Below are positions 50,772-59,749 of a stretch of 64,000 nt of DNA, piece by piece. Location of the stretch: positions 19,053 to 83,052 of the forward strand of contig DAIDGW010000090.1 of the NCBI GenBank assembly GCA_027452245.1, read 5' to 3'. Source of the stretch: Acidobacteriaceae bacterium (GTDB lineage Bacteria > Acidobacteriota > Terriglobia > Terriglobales > Acidobacteriaceae). The stretch's first letter is position 1. Every line of letters begins with the position of its first letter. Under the pieces are notes generated by a model. That model was not told the origin of the DNA. It was given only the letters and a program-made list of their open reading frames with translations, and did not search any database. The position numbers and the translations under genes are program-made.

Positions 50772-52163
50772 GTGGCGGAATCAAGAGAGATGCATAACGG
50801 CGCAGCAGACCGGTCAAGTGCGCCCCCCTCTTCCAGGTGGCAGGCCGCCGGACGTGCCCTTCGACATCGCAACTTTCAATTGTTTTTCGGCGGCCAATTG
50901 ATCTCTCTCATCGGCACCTGGATGCAAAGTGTTGCACAGTCTTGGCTGGTCTACCGCCTAACGGGTTCTGGATTCCTGCTCGGGGCGGTGGGGTTTGCCA
51001 GCCAGATCCCCGTATTCCTCGTAGCCCCCTTGGGTGGAATCACGGCGGACCGGAACAATCGTCAGTATGTAGTAATTGCGACCCAAATCGCGTCTATGAT
51101 TCTCGCTTTTATCTTGGCGGCGCTTACCCTGACGCACCGCGTTCAGGTCTGGCACATCTTTGTTCTTGCGGCGTTGCTGGGAGTGGTGAATGCATTCGAC
51201 ATCCCCGGACGGCAGTCCTTCCTTGTCGACATGGTTGGCAAGGAAGACCTGATGAACGCCATCGCACTGAATTCTTCCATGTTCAACGGAGCGCGGGTGA
51301 TTGGTCCGGCGATCGCCGGCATTCTCGTGGCGAGACTGGGAGAGGGCTGGTGCTTTTTCGCGAACAGCGTTAGTTATATCGCCGTGATCGTCGGCCTATT
51401 TCTGATGAATGTACATGCTCCAGCCCGTGCCTCGGCGAAAACTCCGGCACTCGAGCACATTATTGAGGGATTTCAATTCGTCAATCGCACTGCACCCATC
51501 CGCGCTCTGCTGCTGCTCCTTGGACTGGTCAGCGTGACATCGATGCCCTACGTGGTGCTTATGCCAATTTTTGCCGACCGGGTCCTGCGTAGCGGCGGCG
51601 AGGAGATCGCGGCTCTGATTGGCTCCAAAGATCTGGGTGCGCTCCGGCTCGGCATTCTTATGGGGGCGACGGGAATTGGAGCATTATTGGGGGCGTTGAC
51701 GCTTGCGGTGCGGTCCGGTGTGAAGGGTCTCGGACGATGGGTTGCAATTTGTTGTGCCGGCTTCGGTGTCAGCCTGGTTCTGTTCGGATTTTCGAAGTCG
51801 TTCTGGCTGTCGGTCATCCTGATGCTTCCAGTCGGCTACTTCATCATGCTGCAGATGGCATGCTCGAACACACTGATTCAGGTGATGGTGCCCGATGCAC
51901 TGCGCGGGCGAGCCATGGCCGTCTATTCCATGATGTTCATGGGTATGGCCCCGATTGGGGCGCTGCTGGGTGGAGCGCTCTCAGATCGATTGGGCGCTCC
52001 CCTTACGGTTGACCTCGGCGGCTTTGCCGCGATTGCAGGGGCCTGGTGGTTTGCCCTGCACTGGCCAAAGATCCGGATGGAAGCGAAGAATCTGATCTTG
52101 GCGCAAGCAATGGCACCTGGCGATCCTGCCGAAGAAATGAGCACTCCGATAATAGAAGACTAA
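50772..52163 (+). CDS. MFS transporter (enterobactin exporter EntS-like family)
   Basis: ALRHRNFQLFFGGQLISLIGTWMQSVAQSWLVYRLTGS; 10-12 TM; GALLGGALSDRLGAP. Confidence 0.88.
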   Translation: MAESREMHNGAADRSSAPPSSRWQAAGRALRHRNFQLFFGGQLISLIGTWMQSVAQSWLVYRLTGSGFLLGAVGFASQIPVFLVAPLGGITADRNNRQYVVIATQIASMILAFILAALTLTHRVQVWHIFVLAALLGVVNAFDIPGRQSFLVDMVGKEDLMNAIALNSSMFNGARVIGPAIAGILVARLGEGWCFFANSVSYIAVIVGLFLMNVHAPARASAKTPALEHIIEGFQFVNRTAPIRALLLLLGLVSVTSMPYVVLMPIFADRVLRSGGEEIAALIGSKDLGALRLGILMGATGIGALLGALTLAVRSGVKGLGRWVAICCAGFGVSLVLFGFSKSFWLSVILMLPVGYFIMLQMACSNTLIQVMVPDALRGRAMAVYSMMFMGMAPIGALLGGALSDRLGAPLTVDLGGFAAIAGAWWFALHWPKIRMEAKNLILAQAMAPGDPAEEMSTPIIED

Positions 52164-52260
52164 AATCAGTACTCGGCAGTGAGTTGCAGGTCTTGAGATG
52201 CAACCTGCTCACTAGGAGCGGGCTATCACTGTAGAGAAGGTTTTCCAAGAGCACGTTTCA

Positions 52261-52953
52261 TCACCGGTAGGCTTCTTCCGGAAGACCGGTAATGCGAATT
52301 CCGGAATGCCCCTTGTGCCGGATATTCAGCCCGATCAGCAATGCTGTGATCTGCTCGATGATCCGGGCGTTCTCTAACTTCCCGCCATCGATTGTTCTGA
52401 TCCCGCTGATCTTCGCCGCAAGCCTCCGAGTCAGATCGGTAGCTTCCGGATCGTCACTGCAGACGATGACATCGCAATCGAGAGGATCGTCTCCATTCAA
52501 GAGTTCGGCAGAGAGATTATGAAATGCCGCCGCAACACTGACACCTTTTGGAACAAGCTCGGCGGCTTGCTGAGCGGCTGAACCCTGCCACACTCCGAGC
52601 GGACGCGATGCGCGTCCCCCGATGGAAGAAGCCAGCGGAACGGTAGCATCGATTAGAACGCTACCCGGTCGAAATGCCGGCTTGAGTTGCTTCAGAAGGG
52701 ATGTTTGGCCTTCGAATGGCACCGTCAGCACCGATGTTTCACATGCGGCGCAAGCCGCGATGTTTTCCACGCCGGACACCTTGGCCTGTAAGCCGGCTCG
52801 CTGTTTCAGTTCATCCGCAGCTTGTTGCGCGCGTTGTGGATCCCTCGATCCGATCACGATGGATTCTCCAGCCCGTAACCAGCGCAGAGCCAAGCCCATG
52901 CCTGCTGGCCCGGTTCCTCCCAGAATTGCAATTGGGGATGAGTTCGAGCTCAC
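52261..52953 (-). CDS. npdG: F420-dependent NADP reductase (NpdG/Fno)
   Basis: IAILGGTGPAGMGLALRWLRAGESIVIGSRDPQRAQQAADEL; AAAFHNLSAELL; DVIVCSDDPEA. Confidence 0.87.
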   Translation of the reverse strand: MSSNSSPIAILGGTGPAGMGLALRWLRAGESIVIGSRDPQRAQQAADELKQRAGLQAKVSGVENIAACAACETSVLTVPFEGQTSLLKQLKPAFRPGSVLIDATVPLASSIGGRASRPLGVWQGSAAQQAAELVPKGVSVAAAFHNLSAELLNGDDPLDCDVIVCSDDPEATDLTRRLAAKISGIRTIDGGKLENARIIEQITALLIGLNIRHKGHSGIRITGLPEEAYR

Positions 52954-54182
52954 GCGAACTCCGCAGCCAGCGCTTGCTCGGCCGTGAATTCATCGGGATG
53001 AACTTTAATCTGGATTCGCGTATAAGTCGTGTTGCGTTCGGCTGGAATGCGTCCCGCTTCCACAATCAGGGACTGAAAATCCTCGGGACTGGTGTACTGG
53101 CCCGCTGTGGCTCCCGCCTCACGCGAGATATTCTCCTCCATCAGAGTGCCGCCATAGTCATTGGCTCCGGCATGCAAACAGAGCTGCGACAGTTCACGAT
53201 TCAACTTCACCCAGGAAACCTGGATGTTATGGATAGAGCCAGCGAGCAGCAGGCGAGCGAGAGCGTGTACTTTCAAATGCTCAGCCATGGTGGGTCCAGT
53301 ACGCGCCAATCCTTGCTGAAAAAGAAGCGTATTTTGGTGCACGAATCCTAGAGGGACAAATTCGGTGAAGCCGCCAGTTTCGTTCTGAATTTGGCGTAAG
53401 AGCAGCATCTGGCGCACCCAGTGCTCAGGTGTTTCGCGATGTCCATACATCATGGTCGACGTGGTGCGAATTCCGCAGTGGTGCGCGGTCTTGATTACCT
53501 CTATCCATTGCGCCGTAGAAAGCTTGTTGCGCGAGAGAACATTGCGGATCTCGTCGTCGAGAATCTCTGCGGCTGTACCTGGTAGAGTGCCCAGGCCATT
53601 GTCACGCAACATCGAGAGATACTCGGACAGCTTCATGCCCGATAGTTCGACTCCGTAAACAATCTCCATCGGAGAAAAGGCGTGCACGTGCATCTGAGGC
53701 ACTGCGCGTTTCACAGCCCGGAGTATGTCGCGGTAATAAAACGGGTCGATACCGTGCGGCAGACCACCCTGGATACACACCTCGGTCGCGCCAAGTTCCC
53801 AAGCTTCTGTCGTTCTGCGAGCAACATCGTCCAGCGTCAAAAAGTAGGCGTCTTCCTCCCGGGGTCCCCGGCTGAAGGCGCAGAACTTGCATCCCACGAA
53901 ACAGACGTTGGTGAAGTTGATGTTCCGGTTGACGATGTAGGTGACGATATTGCCGCATAGTTCGGAACGCAATGTGTTTGCGGCAACCAGCAAGCCGATA
54001 AGATCGTCGCCTTGTGCGTGGGCCAGGGCTAACGACTCATTCACGGACAGCACAGCGCCATTTTGCCTTTCCAGAACTTTTTCCAGAGATGATCGGACGC
54101 TCGGGCTAAGTCCAGTGGCGATGTCGTTCCAATCGAGAGTGGGAAAGCGTTGGAGTGCGGAGGCAGAGAGTTCGTCTTGCAC
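52950..54182 (-). CDS. cofH: FO synthase subunit 2 (radical SAM)
   Basis: NFTNVCFVGCKFCAFSRGPREEDAYFLTLDDVARRT (CxxxCxxC); EVCIQGGLPHGIDPFYYRDILRAVK. Confidence 0.92.
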   Translation of the reverse strand: MQDELSASALQRFPTLDWNDIATGLSPSVRSSLEKVLERQNGAVLSVNESLALAHAQGDDLIGLLVAANTLRSELCGNIVTYIVNRNINFTNVCFVGCKFCAFSRGPREEDAYFLTLDDVARRTTEAWELGATEVCIQGGLPHGIDPFYYRDILRAVKRAVPQMHVHAFSPMEIVYGVELSGMKLSEYLSMLRDNGLGTLPGTAAEILDDEIRNVLSRNKLSTAQWIEVIKTAHHCGIRTTSTMMYGHRETPEHWVRQMLLLRQIQNETGGFTEFVPLGFVHQNTLLFQQGLARTGPTMAEHLKVHALARLLLAGSIHNIQVSWVKLNRELSQLCLHAGANDYGGTLMEENISREAGATAGQYTSPEDFQSLIVEAGRIPAERNTTYTRIQIKVHPDEFTAEQALAAEFA

Positions 54183-54222
54183 AATTCCTCCATTTCTGGC
54201 GAGCGGCTATGACTTGATTAGT

Positions 54223-55038
54223 CTATCGAAACAAGTCGCGGGTTGCAGGGCGAAGCAAGTCGCAAACGCTTCCCGTACCTGGCTCATACTTCAGCCCGCG
54301 AACGATACAGGCTGGAGTTCGATTCAATTTGCCGCAGACTAGACCAGCGGCGCAGGCAAGTTCGTCAGCGACTGCTTCCAGGCTGACGCGAAGTTCGTAG
54401 CCGTGGGGATCACGTCGTCCGCGATCGTCTCGCAGCGGCTTCATTCCCGCTATACCGATACAAAACTCGACAAGACCTTCGCGCCATGGACGTCCGAAAC
54501 TGTCGGTAATGATTATAGGAATCGTGAGGCCAGTCTTGCGTTTGAGCTCGGATTGAATTTGAGCAGCCGATTTGTCGGAATCTTCGGGCAGAAGCAAGGC
54601 CTGCCGGCCACCGTCCACATTGGAAACATCGACCCCGCTGTTGGCGCAAAGGAAACCGTGCTGGGTCTCTGTAATGAGCACGCCATTGCGGCGGCGGATG
54701 ACGCTCCGGCTTTCGCGCAGAGCCAATTCCAGCACTCGGGCATCCAGAGCGAACTGATCAGCCCATGCGATTGATTCCTTGGAGGGGCGAATCGTCGAAA
54801 GATCCACGATCCGGCCCTCTGCTTTTGAAACGATCTTATGCTTGACGACAAGAATGTCGCCGGATTCCAGTGTGACACCAGCGGTCCGGGCAGATTGTAG
54901 AACTATCTTTGCGATCGAATCGCCTGGGACAATCTCCGCCGCGACCGAGATCGGTATTATGCGCAGTTCAGCCACCGCGTTCGCCGGTGGAAGGCGCTCC
55001 GCAGGAACTCGCTCATTAGGTGTTTTCTGCCCCTTCAT
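54223..55038 (-). CDS. cofE: Coenzyme F420-0:L-glutamate ligase
   Basis: GDILVVKHKIVSKAEGRIVDLSTI; CANSGVDVSNVDGGRQALLLPEDSD; IIITDSFGRPWREGLVEFCIGIAGMKPLRDDRGRRDPHGYEL. Confidence 0.93.
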   Translation of the reverse strand: MKGQKTPNERVPAERLPPANAVAELRIIPISVAAEIVPGDSIAKIVLQSARTAGVTLESGDILVVKHKIVSKAEGRIVDLSTIRPSKESIAWADQFALDARVLELALRESRSVIRRRNGVLITETQHGFLCANSGVDVSNVDGGRQALLLPEDSDKSAAQIQSELKRKTGLTIPIIITDSFGRPWREGLVEFCIGIAGMKPLRDDRGRRDPHGYELRVSLEAVADELACAAGLVCGKLNRTPACIVRGLKYEPGTGSVCDLLRPATRDLFR

Positions 55039-55697
55039 ATCCGGTCAGAGCCGGTTGCCTGCAGCCGATCCCCAACACTCCATTGCCGCAACAGGCGCTG
55101 CGCTTCCGTATCTCCGGGCATCTCGATCAGTTGCAGCAGATCAGAAGGATCATCGATATCGATTGCGATTCCCGGAAGTTGAAGCACGATGCAGGGTTTT
55201 CCCGTCACCTGCGCTGCGGCACGATGCGGTTTAAAGCTATCGTTGCCGAAGCTAAGCGGGAACAGATCCGCAGGACGGCGAAATGCAGCATTCGTTCCAC
55301 GGCCATCGCCGGCAGGCACCAGAACACTACCAGCCGGCGGTGCCTGACGGTAGATCTCTTGAAGTTCCCAACCGGTGATCAATGGAATATCGGCGGGAAT
55401 GACGAGCGTACTGTCCGCTCCCCCCTCGACGCATGTGCGGGTTGCCATCTCGATCGCAGCGGTTTCTCCCGAATTGTCAGGATCAGGGATGACTTGGAAA
55501 CCAAACCCGTCCGCCAGTCTCAGCGCGTACGGGTCGCTGCTCACAACGGCCACCGCGGGGCAGGAAGTCCAATCATGCAGAGTTGAGAGCACATCGAGCA
55601 GCATGGTTTGTGCCAGCCTGGTGCGGGAAGGCTGGTCGAGGACGGAAGTAAGACGTTGCTTCGCAGACGAGAGATTCTTAACGGGAACGAGGATCAC
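55035..55697 (-). CDS. cofC: Phospholactate/phosphoenolpyruvate guanylyltransferase CofC
   Basis: ILVPVKNLSSAKQRLTSVLDQPSRTRLAQTMLLDVL; VIPADIPLIT; GRGTNAAFRRP; start taken as GTG at 55697 giving a GTGA overlap with cofD. Confidence 0.88.
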   Translation of the reverse strand: MILVPVKNLSSAKQRLTSVLDQPSRTRLAQTMLLDVLSTLHDWTSCPAVAVVSSDPYALRLADGFGFQVIPDPDNSGETAAIEMATRTCVEGGADSTLVIPADIPLITGWELQEIYRQAPPAGSVLVPAGDGRGTNAAFRRPADLFPLSFGNDSFKPHRAAAQVTGKPCIVLQLPGIAIDIDDPSDLLQLIEMPGDTEAQRLLRQWSVGDRLQATGSDRI

Positions 55698-56680
55698 TGC
55701 GAGCCATCCGCGGGTGCGCCGGAAAGAATACCGCTGGCGCGAGCACTGAGCTTCGTATCCGTAGCAAGTGCAAGAACGGTTCGTGCTAATGCTACCTTGT
55801 CTTCGGAACTGCGCATGATGGTTTGCGTGCACTCCACTCGAAGCGATGCTTGACGGAGTTCAGCCGCTGCACGGGCATCCCGGGAGTCGCAGACAAGGAT
55901 ATCGAGAAAATCAGCATACGCTTTGGCAACCCCCGCAATCGAGCACGGCAAGCCTTGCGCCTGCATGAGAATCCCGGCCGGCCCCGCCACAGGCGCAGAT
56001 CCCACAATCGGACTCACGGCAGCAATTTTCCCACGAGCGCGACAGAGTGCGTCTCGAATGCCTGGTACGGCAAGAATCGGTCCAATGCTCGATACGGGAT
56101 TGCTGGGCGCAATCAGCACCGCGTCCGCCTTGGTGATCGCATCGAGAACGCCATCTGCAGGCTCGGCATCGGAGACTCCGGCGAAACGGACTGAGTTCAC
56201 CGGATCCTGATACCAGCGTTGCACGAAGTACTCTTCAAAGCTCAGTTCGCCAATGGGAGTATCGACACGCGTCTCCACTCGCGAATCGCTCATCGGCAGG
56301 ATGCGGGCCTTTACTCCTAGTTTTTGCGAAATCACGGCTGTCGCTTCAGAAAGTGTTTTGCCTTCCGCCAGGAGACGAGAACGCAGAATGTGTACGGCAA
56401 GATCGCGATCCCCGGCATGGAACCACGTGGGTTCGCCCAGTTGTCCCATGGCCTGCAGGCAGAGAAATGTATCGCCCTTTACGCCCCAGCCGCGTTCCCG
56501 GCTCAACATGCCGGAAAGAACGTACGTGATGGAATCGATATCAGGGGAGACATAGAGTCCCCACCACATCAAATCGTCGCCCGTATTGACGACAATTGTG
56601 ATGTCTTCCGCCGGAATAATCTGACGCAAGCCATCGACGAACTTCGCGCCGCCGGTTCCACCACTGAGAACGCAGATCAT
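55694..56680 (-). CDS. cofD: 2-phospho-L-lactate transferase
   Basis: MICVLSGGTGGAKFVDGLRQII; VVNTGDDLMWWGLYVSPDIDSITYVLSG; IAPSNPVSSIGPILAVPGIRDAL. Confidence 0.93.
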   Translation of the reverse strand: MICVLSGGTGGAKFVDGLRQIIPAEDITIVVNTGDDLMWWGLYVSPDIDSITYVLSGMLSRERGWGVKGDTFLCLQAMGQLGEPTWFHAGDRDLAVHILRSRLLAEGKTLSEATAVISQKLGVKARILPMSDSRVETRVDTPIGELSFEEYFVQRWYQDPVNSVRFAGVSDAEPADGVLDAITKADAVLIAPSNPVSSIGPILAVPGIRDALCRARGKIAAVSPIVGSAPVAGPAGILMQAQGLPCSIAGVAKAYADFLDILVCDSRDARAAAELRQASLRVECTQTIMRSSEDKVALARTVLALATDTKLSARASGILSGAPADGSQ

Positions 56681-57873
56681 GCCGCCCTCCGCGCAAAGCC
56701 TTCACCATCAACAGCACAATTAACCTTGTCGGAAAGCAATCCTGGACGAGCGACAATCCGTTTGACGAATTCAGGATATACCGGCAGACGCTGCCGCAGT
56801 TCGAAACCTTTCGCCGCCGTGCGCATCCGAAGTTGCTCCAGATGAGGCCAGGGCTTTTCGGGATTGATAAAGTCCGGCGTCAGCGGAGAAATCCCTCCCC
56901 AATCATTGATGCCAGCATCCAGCAAATCATCATAATAAGGCGCAGATAAGTTGGGAGGAGCTTGAATATTTACGTCCGGCATTAACAAGCGAGCTACTGC
57001 TAACGTCCGCAGCATCTCGTCCCTGGAAGGTTCGGGCCAGTTCATCATGGGGATGTGCGGCTTCACTCGGAAATTCTGTACGATTACTTCCTGAATATGC
57101 CCATAGCGCTCGTGCAGGTCGCGAATTGCCAGCAGCGTGTCGACACGATCTGCCCTCGATTCCCCAATGCCAATCAGTAATCCAGTCGTGAATGGCACTC
57201 CTTGCCTACCCGCTTCTTCAATGGTGCGCAGGCGCTTGGCGGGATGCTTGTCGGGAGCATTATCGTGTGCTGAACCTGAAGCCAGCAGCGAAGCCCTGGT
57301 AGTTTCAAGCATCAATCCCATGCTGGGCGAAACTCTTGCCAGCCGGGAGATCCATTCGGCACTGAGCAGCCCGGGATTCGGGTGAGGCAGAAGACTCGTT
57401 TCGCGCAGCACCAGTTCGCACATGGCTTCAAGATAGTGGAGTGTGGACTTACACCCAAATCTCCGAAGCGTCTCTCGCATTTCCGGAAACAGCAATTCCG
57501 GTTTGTCTCCTAGGCTGAACAGTGCTTCCGTGCAACCCAGTTTTTCTCCAGCTTGCGCGACAGCGAGAACCTCGTCCGGAGCCATGGTGTGCGCCCCTGC
57601 ATCTCCGGGATCACGTCGAAAAGTGCAGTAGCCGCAATAGTCGCGGCATAGATTCGTCAGCGGAAGAAACACTTTACGGGAGTACGTAATGATTCCTGGA
57701 CGAAAACGTTCCTTCGCGGTGCGTGCGGCGGACAAAAGCGCGGGCAGATCGTTATCGCCGCAGCCGATCAACTCGATGGCCGATCGACGTGTCAGGGGAG
57801 CGTCATGATCCGGCCCCGATAAGCGCATAGCACTCGATATAGGTTGCGTCGACTTGATCGTCGGTACGGACAC
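56677..57873 (-). CDS. cofG: FO synthase subunit 1 (radical SAM)
   Basis: FLPLTNLCRDYCGYCTFRRDPGDAGAHTMAPDEVL (CxxxCxxC); GLLIGIGESRADRVDTLLAIRDLHERYGHIQEVIVQNFRVKPHIPM. Confidence 0.92.
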   Translation of the reverse strand: MSVPTIKSTQPISSAMRLSGPDHDAPLTRRSAIELIGCGDNDLPALLSAARTAKERFRPGIITYSRKVFLPLTNLCRDYCGYCTFRRDPGDAGAHTMAPDEVLAVAQAGEKLGCTEALFSLGDKPELLFPEMRETLRRFGCKSTLHYLEAMCELVLRETSLLPHPNPGLLSAEWISRLARVSPSMGLMLETTRASLLASGSAHDNAPDKHPAKRLRTIEEAGRQGVPFTTGLLIGIGESRADRVDTLLAIRDLHERYGHIQEVIVQNFRVKPHIPMMNWPEPSRDEMLRTLAVARLLMPDVNIQAPPNLSAPYYDDLLDAGINDWGGISPLTPDFINPEKPWPHLEQLRMRTAAKGFELRQRLPVYPEFVKRIVARPGLLSDKVNCAVDGEGFARRAA

Positions 57874-57984
57874 GGGGTGTGCCTTTCAGCCCTTAGCAGA
57901 TCAGATGATAGCGCAGAGCCTGTGGCTGCTGGTAATTGTCTATGCAGACGGCATGATAATGTAAGCAGTTTGACGACTAAGGCT

Positions 57985-58482
57985 ATGGCGTTTAAACAGG
58001 CAGAGTTTCGAGCGGCAATGGGAACCTTCGCCACGGGAGTTACCATTATCACTGTCGATCTCGACGGTGAGGTTCACGGGATGACGGCAAACGCCTTTGC
58101 CTCAGTTTCGCTGGACCCGCTCCTGGTGCTCGTCTGCGTTGATCGCACGGCGCGCACGCACACCCACCTGCAGACCAAGAAACGCTTTGGAATCAATGTG
58201 CTTTGCCATGACCAGCGGGGCATTTCGGAATACTATGCCCGTCCCGAGCGGTCAGATTCTAATGCAGAACGGGAAGCCGGGGCCCGGTTTGACCGAACTG
58301 TCCATGGAACTCCGGTACTTCATGGAGCGTTGGCTTATCTCGAATGCCGATTGCAGTCCGCTTGGGAAGCAGGCGACCACACAGTCTTCATCGCCGAGGT
58401 CGAAGACGTCCTAGTGCGGGAAGGCGACCCCCTGATTTTTTTTCGCGGAAAGTACTGGAGAATAGGTGAAGCCATTCGTTAA
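57985..58482 (+). CDS. Flavin reductase-like FMN-binding split-barrel protein
   Basis: [52 protein letters not shown]; divergent from cofG. Confidence 0.87.
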   Translation: MAFKQAEFRAAMGTFATGVTIITVDLDGEVHGMTANAFASVSLDPLLVLVCVDRTARTHTHLQTKKRFGINVLCHDQRGISEYYARPERSDSNAEREAGARFDRTVHGTPVLHGALAYLECRLQSAWEAGDHTVFIAEVEDVLVREGDPLIFFRGKYWRIGEAIR

Positions 58483-58535
58483 CAGCCCTGCCACTTTTCC
58501 GGCAGGAAACCATCCAATTATCCGAGGTGCTATTG

Positions 58536-58946
58536 ATGGCACAAGATACTCCAAAAATCGCAAAGTCCGAGGCTGAGTGGAAGAAGCAACTTTCTCAAGA
58601 TCAGTACTACATTACCCGCCAGCATGGAACGGAACCCGCTTTCACCGGCAAGTACTGGAAGACGAAAGATAGCGGGATGTATCACTGCGTGTGCTGCGGT
58701 GAACCCCTGTTTAATTCCAATACAAAGTATGATTCCGGCTCCGGTTGGCCCAGTTTTTATCAGCCCTCTGATCAGGCAAAAGTTGCAGAGCACAGAGATG
58801 GGAGCTATGGCATGGTGCGGACCGAGGTCCGCTGCGCGAAATGCGATGCGCATCTGGGACACGTATTTGAAGATGGGCCCGCTCCCACTGGACTGCGCTA
58901 CTGCATCAATTCGGCTGCCTTGGATTTGAAACCGGAGAAGAAATAG
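58536..58946 (+). CDS. msrB: Peptide-methionine (R)-S-oxide reductase
   Basis: [57 protein letters not shown]. Confidence 0.96.
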   Translation: MAQDTPKIAKSEAEWKKQLSQDQYYITRQHGTEPAFTGKYWKTKDSGMYHCVCCGEPLFNSNTKYDSGSGWPSFYQPSDQAKVAEHRDGSYGMVRTEVRCAKCDAHLGHVFEDGPAPTGLRYCINSAALDLKPEKK

Positions 58947-58962
58947 ATTTCACCAACAAGAA

Positions 58963-58989
58963 AGAGTCCTTCGCCTGGCGAAGGACTCT
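58963..58989. terminator. Hairpin between convergent msrB and bactofilin genes
   Basis: AGAGTCCTTCGC-CTG-GCGAAGGACTCT, perfect 12-bp stem with 3-nt loop; no strong T-run. Confidence 0.6.
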
Positions 58990-59013
58990 GAACGAGGAGC
59001 GAGTGCGTGAATG

Positions 59014-59523
59014 TTAGGCGCTGGCTCCGGCAGCCAATGCTTTGGGAGGCTCTGGAACCATAGGCTTGGGCGCTTCCGGCTGTTTCGCTGGCGGTTGCTG
59101 CTGCTTCTGATCTCCGCTGCGCACTTGGATTCCGCCCTTGAGAGCGGCCCCATCTTCTACGCTGATGCGGACAGTCGAAATATCTCCGGCGACAGACCCT
59201 TCGCTGCGAATATCCACCCGATCGCTGCATTCGATGTTGCCGTTGACTTTCCCCATTACGACAACTTCACGAGCCTGGATGCTGGCATCCACTTTGCCGT
59301 TTCGCCCGATCGTGACGCGGCTTTCCGGCATGTTGATCTTGCCTTCGACGCGCCCATCGATATAAAGCGATTCCGAGCCGCTGATTTCGCCTTTAATGCA
59401 GAGAGTGCGTCCGATCGTGGCCTGCTCGATAGGCGGCGCAGCCGTTTTGACAGGATTGAAAGAGTTTGGGTTGGCGGCAGGTGAAGCCGACTTCACGCCG
59501 TATGGATCTGAAGATTGGAGCAT
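59014..59523 (-). CDS. Bactofilin (polymer-forming cytoskeletal protein)
   Basis: LCIKGEISGSESLYIDGRVEGKINMPESRVTIGRNGKVDASIQAREVVVMGKVNGNIECSDRVDI. Confidence 0.9.
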   Translation of the reverse strand: MLQSSDPYGVKSASPAANPNSFNPVKTAAPPIEQATIGRTLCIKGEISGSESLYIDGRVEGKINMPESRVTIGRNGKVDASIQAREVVVMGKVNGNIECSDRVDIRSEGSVAGDISTVRISVEDGAALKGGIQVRSGDQKQQQPPAKQPEAPKPMVPEPPKALAAGASA

Positions 59524-59749
59524 GCGACCTTCCTTGGGTTCCCGCGCGGCGCCTCGCCCCGACTTGCGCCCGGCACCGACCTTGCGGTTGGTCTTGAGAT
59601 TTGTGGTTTCGGCGAGCCGTTGACCACTTGGCCAAGGTGAATATCGCACGTCTGTAAGCAAAGCAGAGAGATTACGGAAGGTGGTGTACGGTTGCGGAAG
59701 AGTAACCACGCGTTCGAGGGGCTTGCGGCCCTTCGTATTACCGCATTCT

